DNA of 64,000 bases from assembly GCA_963667715.1 (NCBI GenBank), contig OY763926.1, positions 3,658,001-3,722,000 on the forward strand. Direction: 5' to 3'. Positions 8,024 through 17,467 of the stretch are shown piece after piece. Source of the DNA: JAFGDI01 sp963667715. Lineage in GTDB: Bacteria; Planctomycetota; Phycisphaerae; Sedimentisphaerales; SM23-30. The position numbers were made by a program, and so were the translations under genes. The notes under the pieces are model-generated. The model did no database searches. It had not been told where the DNA came from and worked only from the letters and a program-made list of their open reading frames with translations. Positions within the stretch are counted from its first letter, which is position 1. Each line of letters opens with the position of its first letter.

Positions 8024-9340
8024 ATGATATTTGCGAAAAAGACTATGATAAAAAAAATTAACATATTATTAGCAATTCTGGCGATATTCAGCTGTTCGCT
8101 GCTGAAAGCCGGAGAGATATTAACAAGCAGAACCAGTTCGGTAACATTAGAAATACCGCAGGAGCAGGAAAGCTTTTCCTTTGCGATCGTAGGCGACAGA
8201 ACATCTGGCAAGGATAGCGGGTTGCTGATACTCGATAGTGCGGTAAAAGAGATCAATCTGGTTAGCCCTGATCTGGTAATAACTATGGGCGACTATATAC
8301 AAGGTTACGGCGGCGAAGAACAATGGCTAAGCGAGGCCCAAGTCTACCGGGATACAATATCCAGGTTGGAAATGCCCTGGTTTCCGGTTGCTGGCAATCA
8401 TGAAGTATACTGGCGAGGGAGCAGTAAGCCACAGAACGAACATGAAGAGACCTACGAGAAGTTTTTTGGCCCGCTCTGGTATGCATTTGAACATAAAAAC
8501 AGCTGGTTTATCGTGCTATTCTCGGATGAGGGAGATCAGGAGAACTTTGCGGGTAAGAATTTCAGCTCGCCCAAATCGCAGCTAATGAGCCCAGCTCAGA
8601 CGGAATTTCTAAAAGATACACTGAAGAAAGCGAAAAACGCTGATCATATTTTCGTTTTTATCCATCACCCAAGATGGCTGGGCCAAAGCGGAATCTATAA
8701 TTATGGCGAAGACTGGGATAGAGTACATGAGATCTTGAAGGCAGCAGGGAATGTTACGGCCTGCTTTGCGAGCCATCTGCACCAGATGCGATTTGACGGC
8801 ACCAGAGACGGTATTGAGTATTATTCACTGGCATGTGTGGGAGCAAATATCCCAGATGAAAAGATCGACCTGAGCAAAGGTTATCTGCACGAATATACTC
8901 TTGTTAGCATCAAAGGGGGAGAATATCACATAGCAGCGGTGCCGGTTGAGACGGTATTTGACCCTAAGACCGAATATATGAGTAATATACTCAAAGAGAA
9001 GTCCAGCTGGGTGATAAGGACAGAAGAGCAAAGAGAGCTATCATACCCGATCGACATACCGACATTTTCGGAAAGATATCCGGCCAAGCTTCGTATCGGA
9101 ATACGAGATGGAGCAGATAATAACGGCGACCGGGGCGTTGTATATCAACTCTGCAAGGAAGATGGCCGTCTGGTTGCCAGCGGACTACTGACCTCAGAAG
9201 GGACAGAGTGGGTAGAATATGAGGTTAAGCCTTCCGAACACTTTGAATTTAAGCTAATAGACGAGGATACCTCGTTTGAAGGTAAATATCCTGGTAATGC
9301 CGGAGATATAACGATCGAGCTAATTGTCAAGATCCGATAA
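8024..9340 (+). CDS. Exported calcineurin-like metallophosphoesterase (paralogue 2, altered motifs)
   Basis: A 438-residue paralogue of the preceding gene. It has an N-terminal hydrophobic signal (INILLAILAIFSCSLLKAG) and the same order of motifs: GDR at 57-59, GD at 89-90, GNHE at 124-127 in place of GNHD, His214 in FIHHPRW, and SHLH at 250-253 in place of GHTH. The metal-binding Asp, Asn and His residues are kept, while the Asp after GNH and the Gly before HxH have changed. It may therefore retain metal but differ in activity or substrate. A second in-frame ATG at 8045 (residue 8) is an alternative start; the upstream one has the better GGCGAG site. The same C-terminal domain of about 100 residues is present. 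A palindrome at 9341-9367 directly follows the stop. Confidence 0.86.
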   Translation: MIFAKKTMIKKINILLAILAIFSCSLLKAGEILTSRTSSVTLEIPQEQESFSFAIVGDRTSGKDSGLLILDSAVKEINLVSPDLVITMGDYIQGYGGEEQWLSEAQVYRDTISRLEMPWFPVAGNHEVYWRGSSKPQNEHEETYEKFFGPLWYAFEHKNSWFIVLFSDEGDQENFAGKNFSSPKSQLMSPAQTEFLKDTLKKAKNADHIFVFIHHPRWLGQSGIYNYGEDWDRVHEILKAAGNVTACFASHLHQMRFDGTRDGIEYYSLACVGANIPDEKIDLSKGYLHEYTLVSIKGGEYHIAAVPVETVFDPKTEYMSNILKEKSSWVIRTEEQRELSYPIDIPTFSERYPAKLRIGIRDGADNNGDRGVVYQLCKEDGRLVASGLLTSEGTEWVEYEVKPSEHFEFKLIDEDTSFEGKYPGNAGDITIELIVKIR

Positions 9341-9367
9341 CTCAAACTGACCGGCGGTCAGCTTGAG
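9341..9367. repeat. TGACCG/CGGTCA palindrome, copy 2
   Basis: CTCAAACTGACCG-GCGGTCAGCTTGAG is an almost perfect palindrome beginning on the base after the phosphoesterase stop codon. It could form a terminal mRNA hairpin. No T run follows. Confidence 0.6.
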
Positions 9368-9370
9368 AGA

Positions 9371-9969
9371 AGTTAGAAGCTAGCAATTAGCAATTAGTAA
9401 AAAAACTTTCAAATAATAACTACCAATTTTGGCCCCTATGTACATCGGAGCCAAAATCTAACTTAAGCCCCCTTAATATTCCACATAAATATACAAACGG
9501 AGGGTTTTGGTCATTCTTACTTAATTACATAAAGCCCTGTTTCAGCAGCACCTGAGACAGGGCTTTTTTTCGTTAGCAGTAAAAAAATATAAAACACAAA
9601 AATATTTCCACCTTTCTTTAATCCACATCTTTACATAATACCCTGCTAATAAAGCAGATACCCCCCACCTCTATATATACCTATTATATTAACGGCTTTT
9701 TAACACAAAAAGCTGCTAACGATTAGTACGTTTTTTCAATAGTTATAGTAGCAAAGGTGTCTTATATTTCGCATTCGGAAAACAAATTAGCCTGAATAGT
9801 GGCATTTTAGGTCTTATAACTTTTAAATACCTGAAAATGCTATCGAGAGAGATTAGTTTGGTAATCCAGCTGGAGGGAATAAATGGCATAAATGAAACAA
9901 AAAGAATTTTAGACCTTGAAACGATGTAAATCTTAATAGAAAAAACAAACAAAACAAGAAAGGTAAAAG
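9371..9969 (+). other. Intergenic region before the LamG protein gene
   Basis: It contains a GGCTCC-type hairpin near 9433-9455 and a strong terminator at 9531-9570. From about 9716 to 9929 there is a plus-strand open frame of some 70 codons without an ATG, GTG or TTG start in its first two thirds; it may be a gene fragment or chance. The last part holds the leader and GAAAGG ribosome site of the gene at 9970. Confidence 0.45.
9531..9570 (+). terminator. Rho-independent terminator
   Basis: AAAGCCCTGT (9531-9540) pairs with ACAGGGCTTT, followed by a run of T to 9570. It ends transcription from the metallophosphoesterase operon or from a short RNA that starts between 9370 and 9530. Confidence 0.85.
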
Positions 9970-12549
9970 ATGAGAAAAACTAACAAACAGAGAAAAATAG
10001 CAGGATTGTGCCTGAGCGCCCTGCTGGCAGCAGCATCAGCGGCATCAGCGGCCACTGCAACATGGACAGGCAGCGGCGATGGAGCCAACTGGTCAGATGT
10101 TAACAACTGGGATATCCTGATCGCACCTGGCACCGCAGATGAAGTTATCATCGATAGCTCAGACGACATCGCTTTTGATGTATCAGGTAACATGGAACGC
10201 AGAACAGATACTACTCTGGGCGGCGATGCGAGCCTGACACTTTCTGGCAAGCGTTTTTTGAACAGTCGTGAAGACTCATGTACATTTACAATTAAAGATA
10301 ACGCTACACTGAATACATCTGGTGACTATTTCATCGTAGGTACAAATCGCCCTGGTATCGTAAATCAGGAAGGTGGAACAGTAAACATTGCCGTAAACCG
10401 CGGTTTCTTCGTATGCGATAACGGCAGTTCTGCTGGCAGTGAATATAACCTTACCGGCGGTACACTAAACGCCCGTATGGTAGCCAGCGGTGACGACTGG
10501 TTTAATGAATTCCTGGGACGTAATAATGTAGAGAGTACATTCTATATTAATGGTGGTGACGCTAACTTTTCAGTAGATCCGGCAACTCTTGACCGTCGTA
10601 TCTATATCAAGGCTGGTTCAACATTACAGCTCGATAGCGGTAGTGCTACATTTAACGGATTTAAGTGGTTCTCTGTGGGTAGAGACTCAGAATTAGAATC
10701 TCAGCTTATCATCAATGGCGGTGTTATGACTATTAACACTCGTGATGATGGTGCTATGGTAGTTGGCGGTCAGAACGCCCAGGGTAAGGTTACAGTAAAC
10801 GAAGGTGTACTGGCGATCAACTCTGCCAGAGGCCTGTGGGTTGGTGACGGCACAAACTGTATCAAGGGCAGCTTTGAGCAGTTCGGAGGTGATGTTAGAG
10901 TTTCAACTGACGTTATCCTGGCCCCTGCTTCTACTGCGATCGGCAGTTACTATATGATGGACGGCGGTAGTCTTTCAGCTAGAGATATCCTGCTGAGCGA
11001 AAATGCTGACCCATCAGTTAAGTTTATCTTTAATGGCGGCGAGATCTTCCTGAGCGGCGACAAGACAACTCTGGTTAACGAAACCTGGTTTGAAGCTGCT
11101 GCCGGAACTATGGTTGATTATGATGCTGAAAGTGACAGCACACATATCTTCAGAATTGCATATGCACACAATCCATCACCTGCAAATGGTGAAACTGGCG
11201 TTGGTACACCAGTTGGTCTGAGTAATCTGGAAACAGTAATGAGCTGGAATACCGGTCTGATAATCGATCCAAACAGTACTCCGGGCAATCCTAACCCAGA
11301 GATCACAGCTCACGAACTGTATATGGCAACTGCTTCTGACCCTAACATGTATCTGGTAGAAACTATTAGTGCCGGTAACCCGGTTTCTGTTAGTGGTTCA
11401 TACACTATTTCAACTCTGAGCTATGATGAAGTATACACATGGAAGGTTGTTGAAGTTACCGCTGACGGTACTATTGACGGGCCAAAATGGAGCTTCTCGA
11501 CACCAGTTGCTATCCCGGTTATTACAGATATCACACCTGTTAAGGAATATGTTGAAGCTGGTATGCCGGTAACAATTGCTGCGGGCTATCAGTCTGTATC
11601 ACCTATCACAGCGGTCACCTGGTATCAGGATGGTGTCGCGATCGATCCAGTATCGGACGAAAATCTGACAGCAGTAATTACAGATACTCAGTGCAGTTTG
11701 ACTGTTGACGCTATGGCTGACGGCTATGACGGTGAATTTACATGTATGCTGGCAAATGCTGGTGGCGATTCACTGGTGTCTGATATTGCTTATGTTGAAA
11801 TGTACAAGATGGTTGCCGGCTATACATTCGATAATACAATCGAAAGCTCAACTGGTGACTTTGACGGTTATATGGCAACAACACCAACCTACGTTGAAGG
11901 TAAGATCAATGAAGCTATCTCATTCAATGGCGTTGATGAATATGTTTCTACTGGCTTATCTATCCGTGACGATATGACAATTGAGCTGTGGGTTAAGACA
12001 GAAGCAGTTGGCAATGCAGGCAACTGGTATAATGGTCTTGGCCTGATCGATGCTGAAGTTGCTGGTGCAAAACAGGACTTTGGTTCTTCTGTTACTGACG
12101 GTAAGTTCTGCTTTGGTATTGGTAACAGCGACACATCAGTTGCTTCTGTTAACAATATCAATGACGGCGAATGGCACTTCTGTGTTGCAACCCGTAATGC
12201 TGCAAGTGGCGAAATGAAGATCTACGTTGATGGTGAACTGGAAAATTCAGCTAACGGCCCAACCGGCACCAAGGCTGATTCAGCTAATATCGTAATGGGC
12301 GTTATTCAGGGCAGCGAAAACTACCTGACTGGTGCAATTGACGAGGTTAAGCTTTATAACTATGTTATGAGCGACCTTGATATTGCTATCACCTACTATG
12401 ACATTACTGGTGAAGAGGTTTGTGTTGACTCTGCAAGACCATCGCTGACCTACGATATCAATAATGACTGTAAAGTAGATATTCAGGACTTTGCTCTATT
12501 GGGTGCAAACTGGCTCAAGAGCGGTCTTTATCCAAATATTCAGGAATAA
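9970..12549 (+). CDS. Large secreted protein: beta-repeats, Ig-like, LamG and dockerin-like domains
   Basis: An 859-residue exported protein. A signal peptide (GLCLSALLAAASAASA) is followed by a region of about 350 residues of beta-strand repeats with recurring GG and NGG turns (ATWTGSGDGANWSDVNNWD at its start), as in passenger-like or pectin-lyase-like folds. A fibronectin/Ig-like section follows (around 395-600). A LamG/concanavalin-like domain runs from about 615 to 810 (AGYTFDNTIESS, ISFNGVDEY, IELWVKT, DGEWHFCVATRN, IYVDGE, GAIDEVKLYNYVMS). The C-terminal dockerin-like loop reads YDINNDCKVDIQDFALLGANW. Its codon use is unusually even and GC-richer than its surroundings, suggesting high expression. 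GAAAGG before the ATG supports this start. Carbohydrate binding is inferred. Confidence 0.85.
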   Translation: MRKTNKQRKIAGLCLSALLAAASAASAATATWTGSGDGANWSDVNNWDILIAPGTADEVIIDSSDDIAFDVSGNMERRTDTTLGGDASLTLSGKRFLNSREDSCTFTIKDNATLNTSGDYFIVGTNRPGIVNQEGGTVNIAVNRGFFVCDNGSSAGSEYNLTGGTLNARMVASGDDWFNEFLGRNNVESTFYINGGDANFSVDPATLDRRIYIKAGSTLQLDSGSATFNGFKWFSVGRDSELESQLIINGGVMTINTRDDGAMVVGGQNAQGKVTVNEGVLAINSARGLWVGDGTNCIKGSFEQFGGDVRVSTDVILAPASTAIGSYYMMDGGSLSARDILLSENADPSVKFIFNGGEIFLSGDKTTLVNETWFEAAAGTMVDYDAESDSTHIFRIAYAHNPSPANGETGVGTPVGLSNLETVMSWNTGLIIDPNSTPGNPNPEITAHELYMATASDPNMYLVETISAGNPVSVSGSYTISTLSYDEVYTWKVVEVTADGTIDGPKWSFSTPVAIPVITDITPVKEYVEAGMPVTIAAGYQSVSPITAVTWYQDGVAIDPVSDENLTAVITDTQCSLTVDAMADGYDGEFTCMLANAGGDSLVSDIAYVEMYKMVAGYTFDNTIESSTGDFDGYMATTPTYVEGKINEAISFNGVDEYVSTGLSIRDDMTIELWVKTEAVGNAGNWYNGLGLIDAEVAGAKQDFGSSVTDGKFCFGIGNSDTSVASVNNINDGEWHFCVATRNAASGEMKIYVDGELENSANGPTGTKADSANIVMGVIQGSENYLTGAIDEVKLYNYVMSDLDIAITYYDITGEEVCVDSARPSLTYDINNDCKVDIQDFALLGANWLKSGLYPNIQE

Positions 12550-12578
12550 TTGAATATTAAGATAACACTTATAAATAA

Positions 12579-12596
12579 GTAACCGTTTACGGTTAC
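12579..12596. repeat. GTAACCG/CGGTTAC palindrome
   Basis: GTAACCG-TTTA-CGGTTAC is a perfect 7-bp inverted repeat 30 bases after the stop of the LamG gene. Related palindromes stand at 12751-12774 and 21754-21775. Confidence 0.55.
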
Positions 12597-12630
12597 AGGA
12601 AGAAAGGTTGAAAGGTTGAAAGGGACGGAT

Positions 12631-12647
12631 TGACCGCTTAGCGGTCA
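12631..12647. repeat. TGACCG/CGGTCA palindrome, copy 3
   Basis: TGACCGC-TTA-GCGGTCA is a perfect 7-bp inverted repeat related to those at 6057 and 9341. A tandem AAAGGTTG lies just before it (about 12603-12619). Confidence 0.5.
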
Positions 12648-12750
12648 GGCTAAATAAATAATTCATCTGGTTCTTTACTCTTATGTCAATAACTAGAGGA
12701 TTATCGAATTCTGGCCTACTATCAACTTCATCTTACATCCTTGCTACCTT

Positions 12751-12774
12751 TTGCAACCGTGTAAACGGTAGCAA
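12751..12774. repeat. TTGCAACCGT/ACGGTAGCAA palindrome
   Basis: TTGCAACCGT-GTAA-ACGGTAGCAA pairs over 10 positions with one mismatch. It shares the ACCG core with the palindromes at 12579 and 21754. Confidence 0.5.
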
Positions 12775-12801
12775 AATAAGTTATAAATGGTATAGATGTC
12801 C

Positions 12802-12840
12802 ATAGCGGTCTGGGAAGAATTTCCTGGGCCGCTATTTTTA
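12802..12840 (+). terminator. Rho-independent terminator upstream of ligA
   Basis: ATAGCGG pairs with CCGCTAT across a CTGGGAAGAATTTCCTGGG inner hairpin, followed by five T. It separates the LamG gene from ligA. Confidence 0.8.
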
Positions 12841-12926
12841 TGCGCAGAAAAGGAGGTTGTTAATGAAATCGATTTAACTTGCATGAGGTTGCGTCCTGAA
12901 TATAATTAGCTTCTGGAAGTAAGTTT

Positions 12927-14945
12927 ATGAATATAGAGAAAAAAATCGAACAATTACGGGAAGCTATCAGGCAGGCGGACAGACTATATTATATAGAAGC
13001 TTCGCCGGAGATATCTGACCAGGAATATGATAAGATGTTTGCCGAGCTGAAAAAGCTTGAAGGTGAACATCCGGAATTTTTATCAGCAGACAGCCCGACC
13101 CAACGGGTATCTGGTGAGCCATTAACCGGTTTTGACACCGTGACACATAATGTTGCAATGTTGAGTATGGACAATACCTATTCGGCGGGCGAATTACGTG
13201 ATTTTGATGGGCGGGTGCATAAGGGACTGCCGGATGAATCGCCGGAATATGTGGTAGAGACCAAAATTGACGGGGTGGCGATAACGATCAAGTATATTAA
13301 CGGTGTTCTGGCACTGGCGGCAACCCGTGGTGACGGTAAAAAAGGTGATGACATAACCGCAAATGCCAAGACGATCGCATCTTTGCCATTGGTACTTGAC
13401 GGCAATGTCGACTTTGCAATCCCTGAAGTGCTTGAGGTACGGGGCGAAGTATACATGACCTTTAGTGCTTTTGATAATATTAACCGTCAGCGTGAAGAGA
13501 ATGGTGAGCCTTTATTTGCCAATCCGAGAAATGCAACGGCCGGGTCGCTAAAGCTTTTGGAAAGTCGGAAGGTTGCTCAGAGAAAGCTAAGCGTACTACT
13601 GTATGGCCTGGGAGAAGTTTCAGATACGGAATTTAGTAGTTCGCACTTCGAGACACTGGAGAAGCTTAAGCAGCTGGGGCTACCAGTTTCGCCGAACTAT
13701 TCTGTAGTACCTGACATCGACAAGGTGATTGAACACTGCGATGCATTTCAGGAAAAAAGAGCGAAGCTGCCCTACCCGATCGACGGCATGGTAATAAAAG
13801 TTAACAGCTATTTGCATCAGAAGATACTGGGGTTCACGAGTCGGAGCCCTCGCTGGAGTATCGCATATAAATTTGCAGCTGAGCAGGCCCAGACGATAGT
13901 TAGAAATATTTCCGTTCAGGTTGGTAAAAGTGGAGCCCTGACACCGGTTGCAGATCTGGAACCAGTTCCACTGGCAGGCACGACAGTAAAACGAGCAAGC
14001 CTGCATAATTTTGAAGAACTAGCGAGAAAAGATGTTCGAATTGGTGATACGGTAAAGATCGAGAAAGCCGGCGAGATAATCCCACAGGTAATTGAGGTTG
14101 TAACCGAGCTAAGGCCGGCGGGAACAAAAGAGTTTTCATTGCCAGAGAAATGTCCGGTATGTGGTGGTGAAACAGCCAAAGATGAAAATGGCGTATTTTT
14201 AAGATGCGTCAATCCTGGGTGCCCTGCCCAGCTGATAGAACGGTTGAAATATTTTGCCGGCCGGGATCAGATGGATATTGACGGGTTGGGAGCTGCGATA
14301 ATTGAACAGCTGGTTAGCCGGAATATGGTTGAAAGTTTTGCTGATCTATATCGGCTCAATATAATGCAGCTTGCGAACCTGGATAGAATGGGTACCAAAA
14401 GTGCGGAAAATCTTCTAAACGGTTTGGAAACCAGTATGAGCAGACCGCTGGATAAATTTATAGCGGCACTTGGTATTATGCACGTTGGCACGAAAGCGGC
14501 CGAGAATCTTGCAGAATATTTCCATACACTTGAGAAGCTCCGCGAGGCTGATATTGAAGAGTTGCAGAATGTGCCGGATATTGGCCAGATAGTAGCTCAG
14601 AGCATATACGAGTTTTTCCATAATGAAATAACAGTGAAAATGGTAGATGACCTGCTGGACGCGGGAGTATGTCCGCCGGAATATGAATCACAGAAAAAAG
14701 ACATATCAGAACTGCCGCTGGGTGGTATGACAATAGTTGTAACCGGGACAATAGAAGGTTATGACCGGAAAGAAATGGAAAAGGCGATAAAAAGCCTGGG
14801 CGGCAAGCCAAGCGGTTCAGTAAGTAAAAAAACATCTATCCTGGTATACGGTGAAAAAGCCGGCAGTAAGTTAAAAAAGGCTGAGGAACTAAATGTAACA
14901 GCTATGGTCGCAGAGGAGTTCATTAAGAAATACCTTTCGGATTAA
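12927..14945 (+). CDS. ligA: NAD-dependent DNA ligase LigA
   Basis: A 672-residue ligase of normal family length that seals nicks in replication and repair using NAD. The NAD-binding Ia region (YYIEASPEISDQEYD) is at 21-35. The adenylation motif KIDG has catalytic Lys113. The OB fold follows, then a four-Cys zinc site (CPVCGG with CVNPGCPAQ) near 408-432. Helix-hairpin-helix repeats come next (for example DIDGLGAAIIEQL), and a C-terminal BRCT domain starts at about 595 (LGGMTIVVTGTI). All expected elements are present. It is preceded by its own terminator-bounded leader and followed after 42 bases by an unrelated exported peptidase gene. Confidence 0.97.
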   Translation: MNIEKKIEQLREAIRQADRLYYIEASPEISDQEYDKMFAELKKLEGEHPEFLSADSPTQRVSGEPLTGFDTVTHNVAMLSMDNTYSAGELRDFDGRVHKGLPDESPEYVVETKIDGVAITIKYINGVLALAATRGDGKKGDDITANAKTIASLPLVLDGNVDFAIPEVLEVRGEVYMTFSAFDNINRQREENGEPLFANPRNATAGSLKLLESRKVAQRKLSVLLYGLGEVSDTEFSSSHFETLEKLKQLGLPVSPNYSVVPDIDKVIEHCDAFQEKRAKLPYPIDGMVIKVNSYLHQKILGFTSRSPRWSIAYKFAAEQAQTIVRNISVQVGKSGALTPVADLEPVPLAGTTVKRASLHNFEELARKDVRIGDTVKIEKAGEIIPQVIEVVTELRPAGTKEFSLPEKCPVCGGETAKDENGVFLRCVNPGCPAQLIERLKYFAGRDQMDIDGLGAAIIEQLVSRNMVESFADLYRLNIMQLANLDRMGTKSAENLLNGLETSMSRPLDKFIAALGIMHVGTKAAENLAEYFHTLEKLREADIEELQNVPDIGQIVAQSIYEFFHNEITVKMVDDLLDAGVCPPEYESQKKDISELPLGGMTIVVTGTIEGYDRKEMEKAIKSLGGKPSGSVSKKTSILVYGEKAGSKLKKAEELNVTAMVAEEFIKKYLSD

Positions 14946-14987
14946 GCCTCTATATACATAGCCAGACCCAGTGAACTTGGAGAAAAT

Positions 14988-17261
14988 ATGTTGAAGTATT
15001 GTTTCAGAACAGCGATTTGTCTCTTGGTATTTTGTTCGATAGTGCAGGCGGCGGGAAAGCAATACACCGCAGAAGACTATCGCAAAGGCTATAACTTTTA
15101 TAATAGCATAAGGGGCAAGGTATATAATGATAATATTCAGTTTCACTGGCTAAAGGATAAAGAAGCCTTCTGGTATGCCAGCCAGGCAGAGAACTACAAA
15201 CGCTATACATTATTTGATGTTCAGTCTTCAAGCAAAAGCGACTTGTTCGATCATAATAAGCTGGCGGAGATACTAGCTGAAACTTCCGGCCATGAGATCA
15301 ATGCGGCTAATCTTCCAATTCATAATTCAAGCTATGACGATAGCAGTAATACGCTGTCCTTTACCTTTGACGAAGCCAAATGGGAATATAATACAGAGTC
15401 TGATTCTATAGTAAAGCTGGAAAGCGATGATGAGCAGGATAACTCTTCGGGTAGACGTAGAAGAGATTGGGGACGCGGTGCTGATAATAAGGATATATCG
15501 CCAGATGGCAACTGGCAGGCATTCACCAAAAACTATCAGCTCTGGCTCAAGGATACTAAAACAGAAGAAGAATACTGCCTGACAGATAATGGTAAGGCAG
15601 AACGCTATTATGATAATAGTTTTTACTGGTCGGGTGATTCTAAGAAGCTTGTATGTCTGGTAGTTGAACCATCAGGCCCGCGTAAGGTTCATTATATTGA
15701 ATCTTCGCCGGAGGATCAGCTCCAGCCGAAGCATTTCACAATCGATTACGATAAACCGGGCGATAAGATAACAACTTATAAGCCAGCGATGTTTGACATT
15801 GACAGTCAATTGCTTATACCGGTTAGTGACGAGCTGTTTTCTAATCCGTATAATATTGATGATTTTCATTGGCTGGAAGATAGCAGTGCTTTTTATTTTT
15901 ATTATAATCAGCGAGGTCATCAGGTTGGGCGGGTACTTAGAATTGATGCTAACAGCGGTGAAGTTACTGCGATCGTAGACGAAAGTAGTGATACTTTCAT
16001 TGACTATAGCTCAAAGAAATATCTGAGGTATCTGGATAAGAGTCAGGAGATCATCTGGTCATCGGAAAGGGACGGCTGGAATCAGCTGTATTTATATGAT
16101 ATGATCACCGGCGAGGTTAAGAACCAGATAACCAAAGGTGATTGGGTATGGCGATGGATAGTAGATCTTGATGAGGAAAATAGAGAGCTGTGTTTTACGG
16201 CCAGTGGCTATTATCCTGACCAGGACCCATATTTCATACATTATTTCAAGGTGAACTTTGACGGAAGCGGGCTCAAGGCCTATACCGTAGATAATGGTAC
16301 ACATAAGCTGGAGTTTTCGCCTGATGGTGCTTATTACATCGATAGATTTTCACGAGTTGACCTGCCGCCAGTTTACCAGCTTCGCCAGGAAAGTGATGGC
16401 GGGCTTATCTGTGAGCTGGAGAAGTCGGACGCCTCTGCCCTGTTTGATGCCGGCTGGCCGGTAACAGAGCCATTTACCGCCAAGAGCAGAGACGACAAAT
16501 ACGATATATGGGGGATAATCCACCGTCCGGTTGATCTTGACCCAACGAAGAAATATCCGGTAATCGAAGATATTTATGCCGGGCCACACAGCAATCACGT
16601 TCCCAAGGCGTGGAAAGGCTGCGACTACTGGCATCAGGCATTATGCGATCTAGGTTTTATCGTGGTTCAGATAGATGGAATGGGTACATCGAACCGCTGC
16701 CGTGAGTTTCATCATCTGGCGTGGAAAAATCTGGCAGATGCCGGGTTCCCTGACAGGATAAAATGGATCAAAGCGGCCGCGAAGAAGTATCCGTATATGG
16801 ATATTGAACATGTTGGTATCTACGGCACCAGTGCAGGCGGGCAAAATGCTATGGGCGCGTTACTCTTCCATCCGGAATTTTACAAAGCGGCAGTTGCCTC
16901 CTGCGGCTGTCATGACAATCGTATGGACAAGATATGGTGGAATGAGCAGTGGATGGGCTGGCCGGTAGATGAAAGTTATGCCAAGTCGTCGAATGTGGAT
17001 AATGCGTACAAGCTGGAAGGTGACCTGCTGTTATTTGTCGGTGAGCTAGATAGGAATGTTGATCCGGCATCGACTATGCAGGTAGTAAACGCCCTGATAA
17101 AAGCCAATAAGAACTTTGAAATGCTGTATGTGCCGGGAATGGGCCATTCTGCGGGTGGTAAATACGGCGAGCGTAAACGCAGAGATTTCTTTATAGAACA
17201 TCTTCGCGGCGATATTCCTGTGGACTGGAATAAAGTGCCGAAGGATATGTTATTGCCTTAA
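14988..17261 (+). CDS. Exported S9 family prolyl oligopeptidase / DPP-IV-like peptidase
   Basis: A 757-residue serine peptidase with a signal peptide (MLKYCFRTAICLLVFCSIVQAAG). Residues from about 60 to 480 form a DPP-IV-type beta-propeller (ISPDGNWQAFTKNYQLWLKD, SSERDGWNQLYLYD). The C-terminal alpha/beta hydrolase domain carries the catalytic triad: Ser615 in YGTSAGG, Asp688 in GELDRNV, and His720 in GMGHSAGG. The family cuts dipeptides, often after proline, from peptide N-termini, and this one is probably periplasmic. The ATG follows a TTGGAGAA site. Its stop codon TAA lies inside the TTAA that borders a MITE-like element, so the mobile element sits immediately after the coding region without disturbing it. 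Confidence 0.9.
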   Translation: MLKYCFRTAICLLVFCSIVQAAGKQYTAEDYRKGYNFYNSIRGKVYNDNIQFHWLKDKEAFWYASQAENYKRYTLFDVQSSSKSDLFDHNKLAEILAETSGHEINAANLPIHNSSYDDSSNTLSFTFDEAKWEYNTESDSIVKLESDDEQDNSSGRRRRDWGRGADNKDISPDGNWQAFTKNYQLWLKDTKTEEEYCLTDNGKAERYYDNSFYWSGDSKKLVCLVVEPSGPRKVHYIESSPEDQLQPKHFTIDYDKPGDKITTYKPAMFDIDSQLLIPVSDELFSNPYNIDDFHWLEDSSAFYFYYNQRGHQVGRVLRIDANSGEVTAIVDESSDTFIDYSSKKYLRYLDKSQEIIWSSERDGWNQLYLYDMITGEVKNQITKGDWVWRWIVDLDEENRELCFTASGYYPDQDPYFIHYFKVNFDGSGLKAYTVDNGTHKLEFSPDGAYYIDRFSRVDLPPVYQLRQESDGGLICELEKSDASALFDAGWPVTEPFTAKSRDDKYDIWGIIHRPVDLDPTKKYPVIEDIYAGPHSNHVPKAWKGCDYWHQALCDLGFIVVQIDGMGTSNRCREFHHLAWKNLADAGFPDRIKWIKAAAKKYPYMDIEHVGIYGTSAGGQNAMGALLFHPEFYKAAVASCGCHDNRMDKIWWNEQWMGWPVDESYAKSSNVDNAYKLEGDLLLFVGELDRNVDPASTMQVVNALIKANKNFEMLYVPGMGHSAGGKYGERKRRDFFIEHLRGDIPVDWNKVPKDMLLP

Positions 17262-17438
17262 GGGAACCTCTAAAAATTCATTCTGGGCTGCAAACGGTCT
17301 TGATTTTTCCTGAGCTGCGTCACGAAAAACCATGAACCCCGATGTATATCGGGGCCAATATGCCCGGTTCTTCGTTCCTTGTCAGTAAAAATCAATCCTC
17401 GTTTTCGCCTCAAAAGCAATTTTCAGAGGTACCCTTAA
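17258..17438. mobile_element. MITE-like inverted-repeat element, copy 1
   Basis: About 173 bp bounded by imperfect terminal inverted repeats (GGGAACCTCTAAAAATT at the left; the right end read in reverse is GGGTACCTCTGAAAATT) and flanked on both sides by TTAA, consistent with a TTAA target duplication. The two halves pair almost along their length around a CCCCGATGTATATCGGGG centre. No transposase is encoded. The left TTAA contains the stop codon of the S9 peptidase. Confidence 0.75.
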
Positions 17439-17467
17439 TGTCATATTAAATATTAAAGGAACAGCTG

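Noticed and set aside
9716..9929. A 70-codon plus-strand open frame in the leader of the LamG gene
   Set aside because: No ATG, GTG or TTG start in its first two thirds and no family signature; at best a gene fragment.
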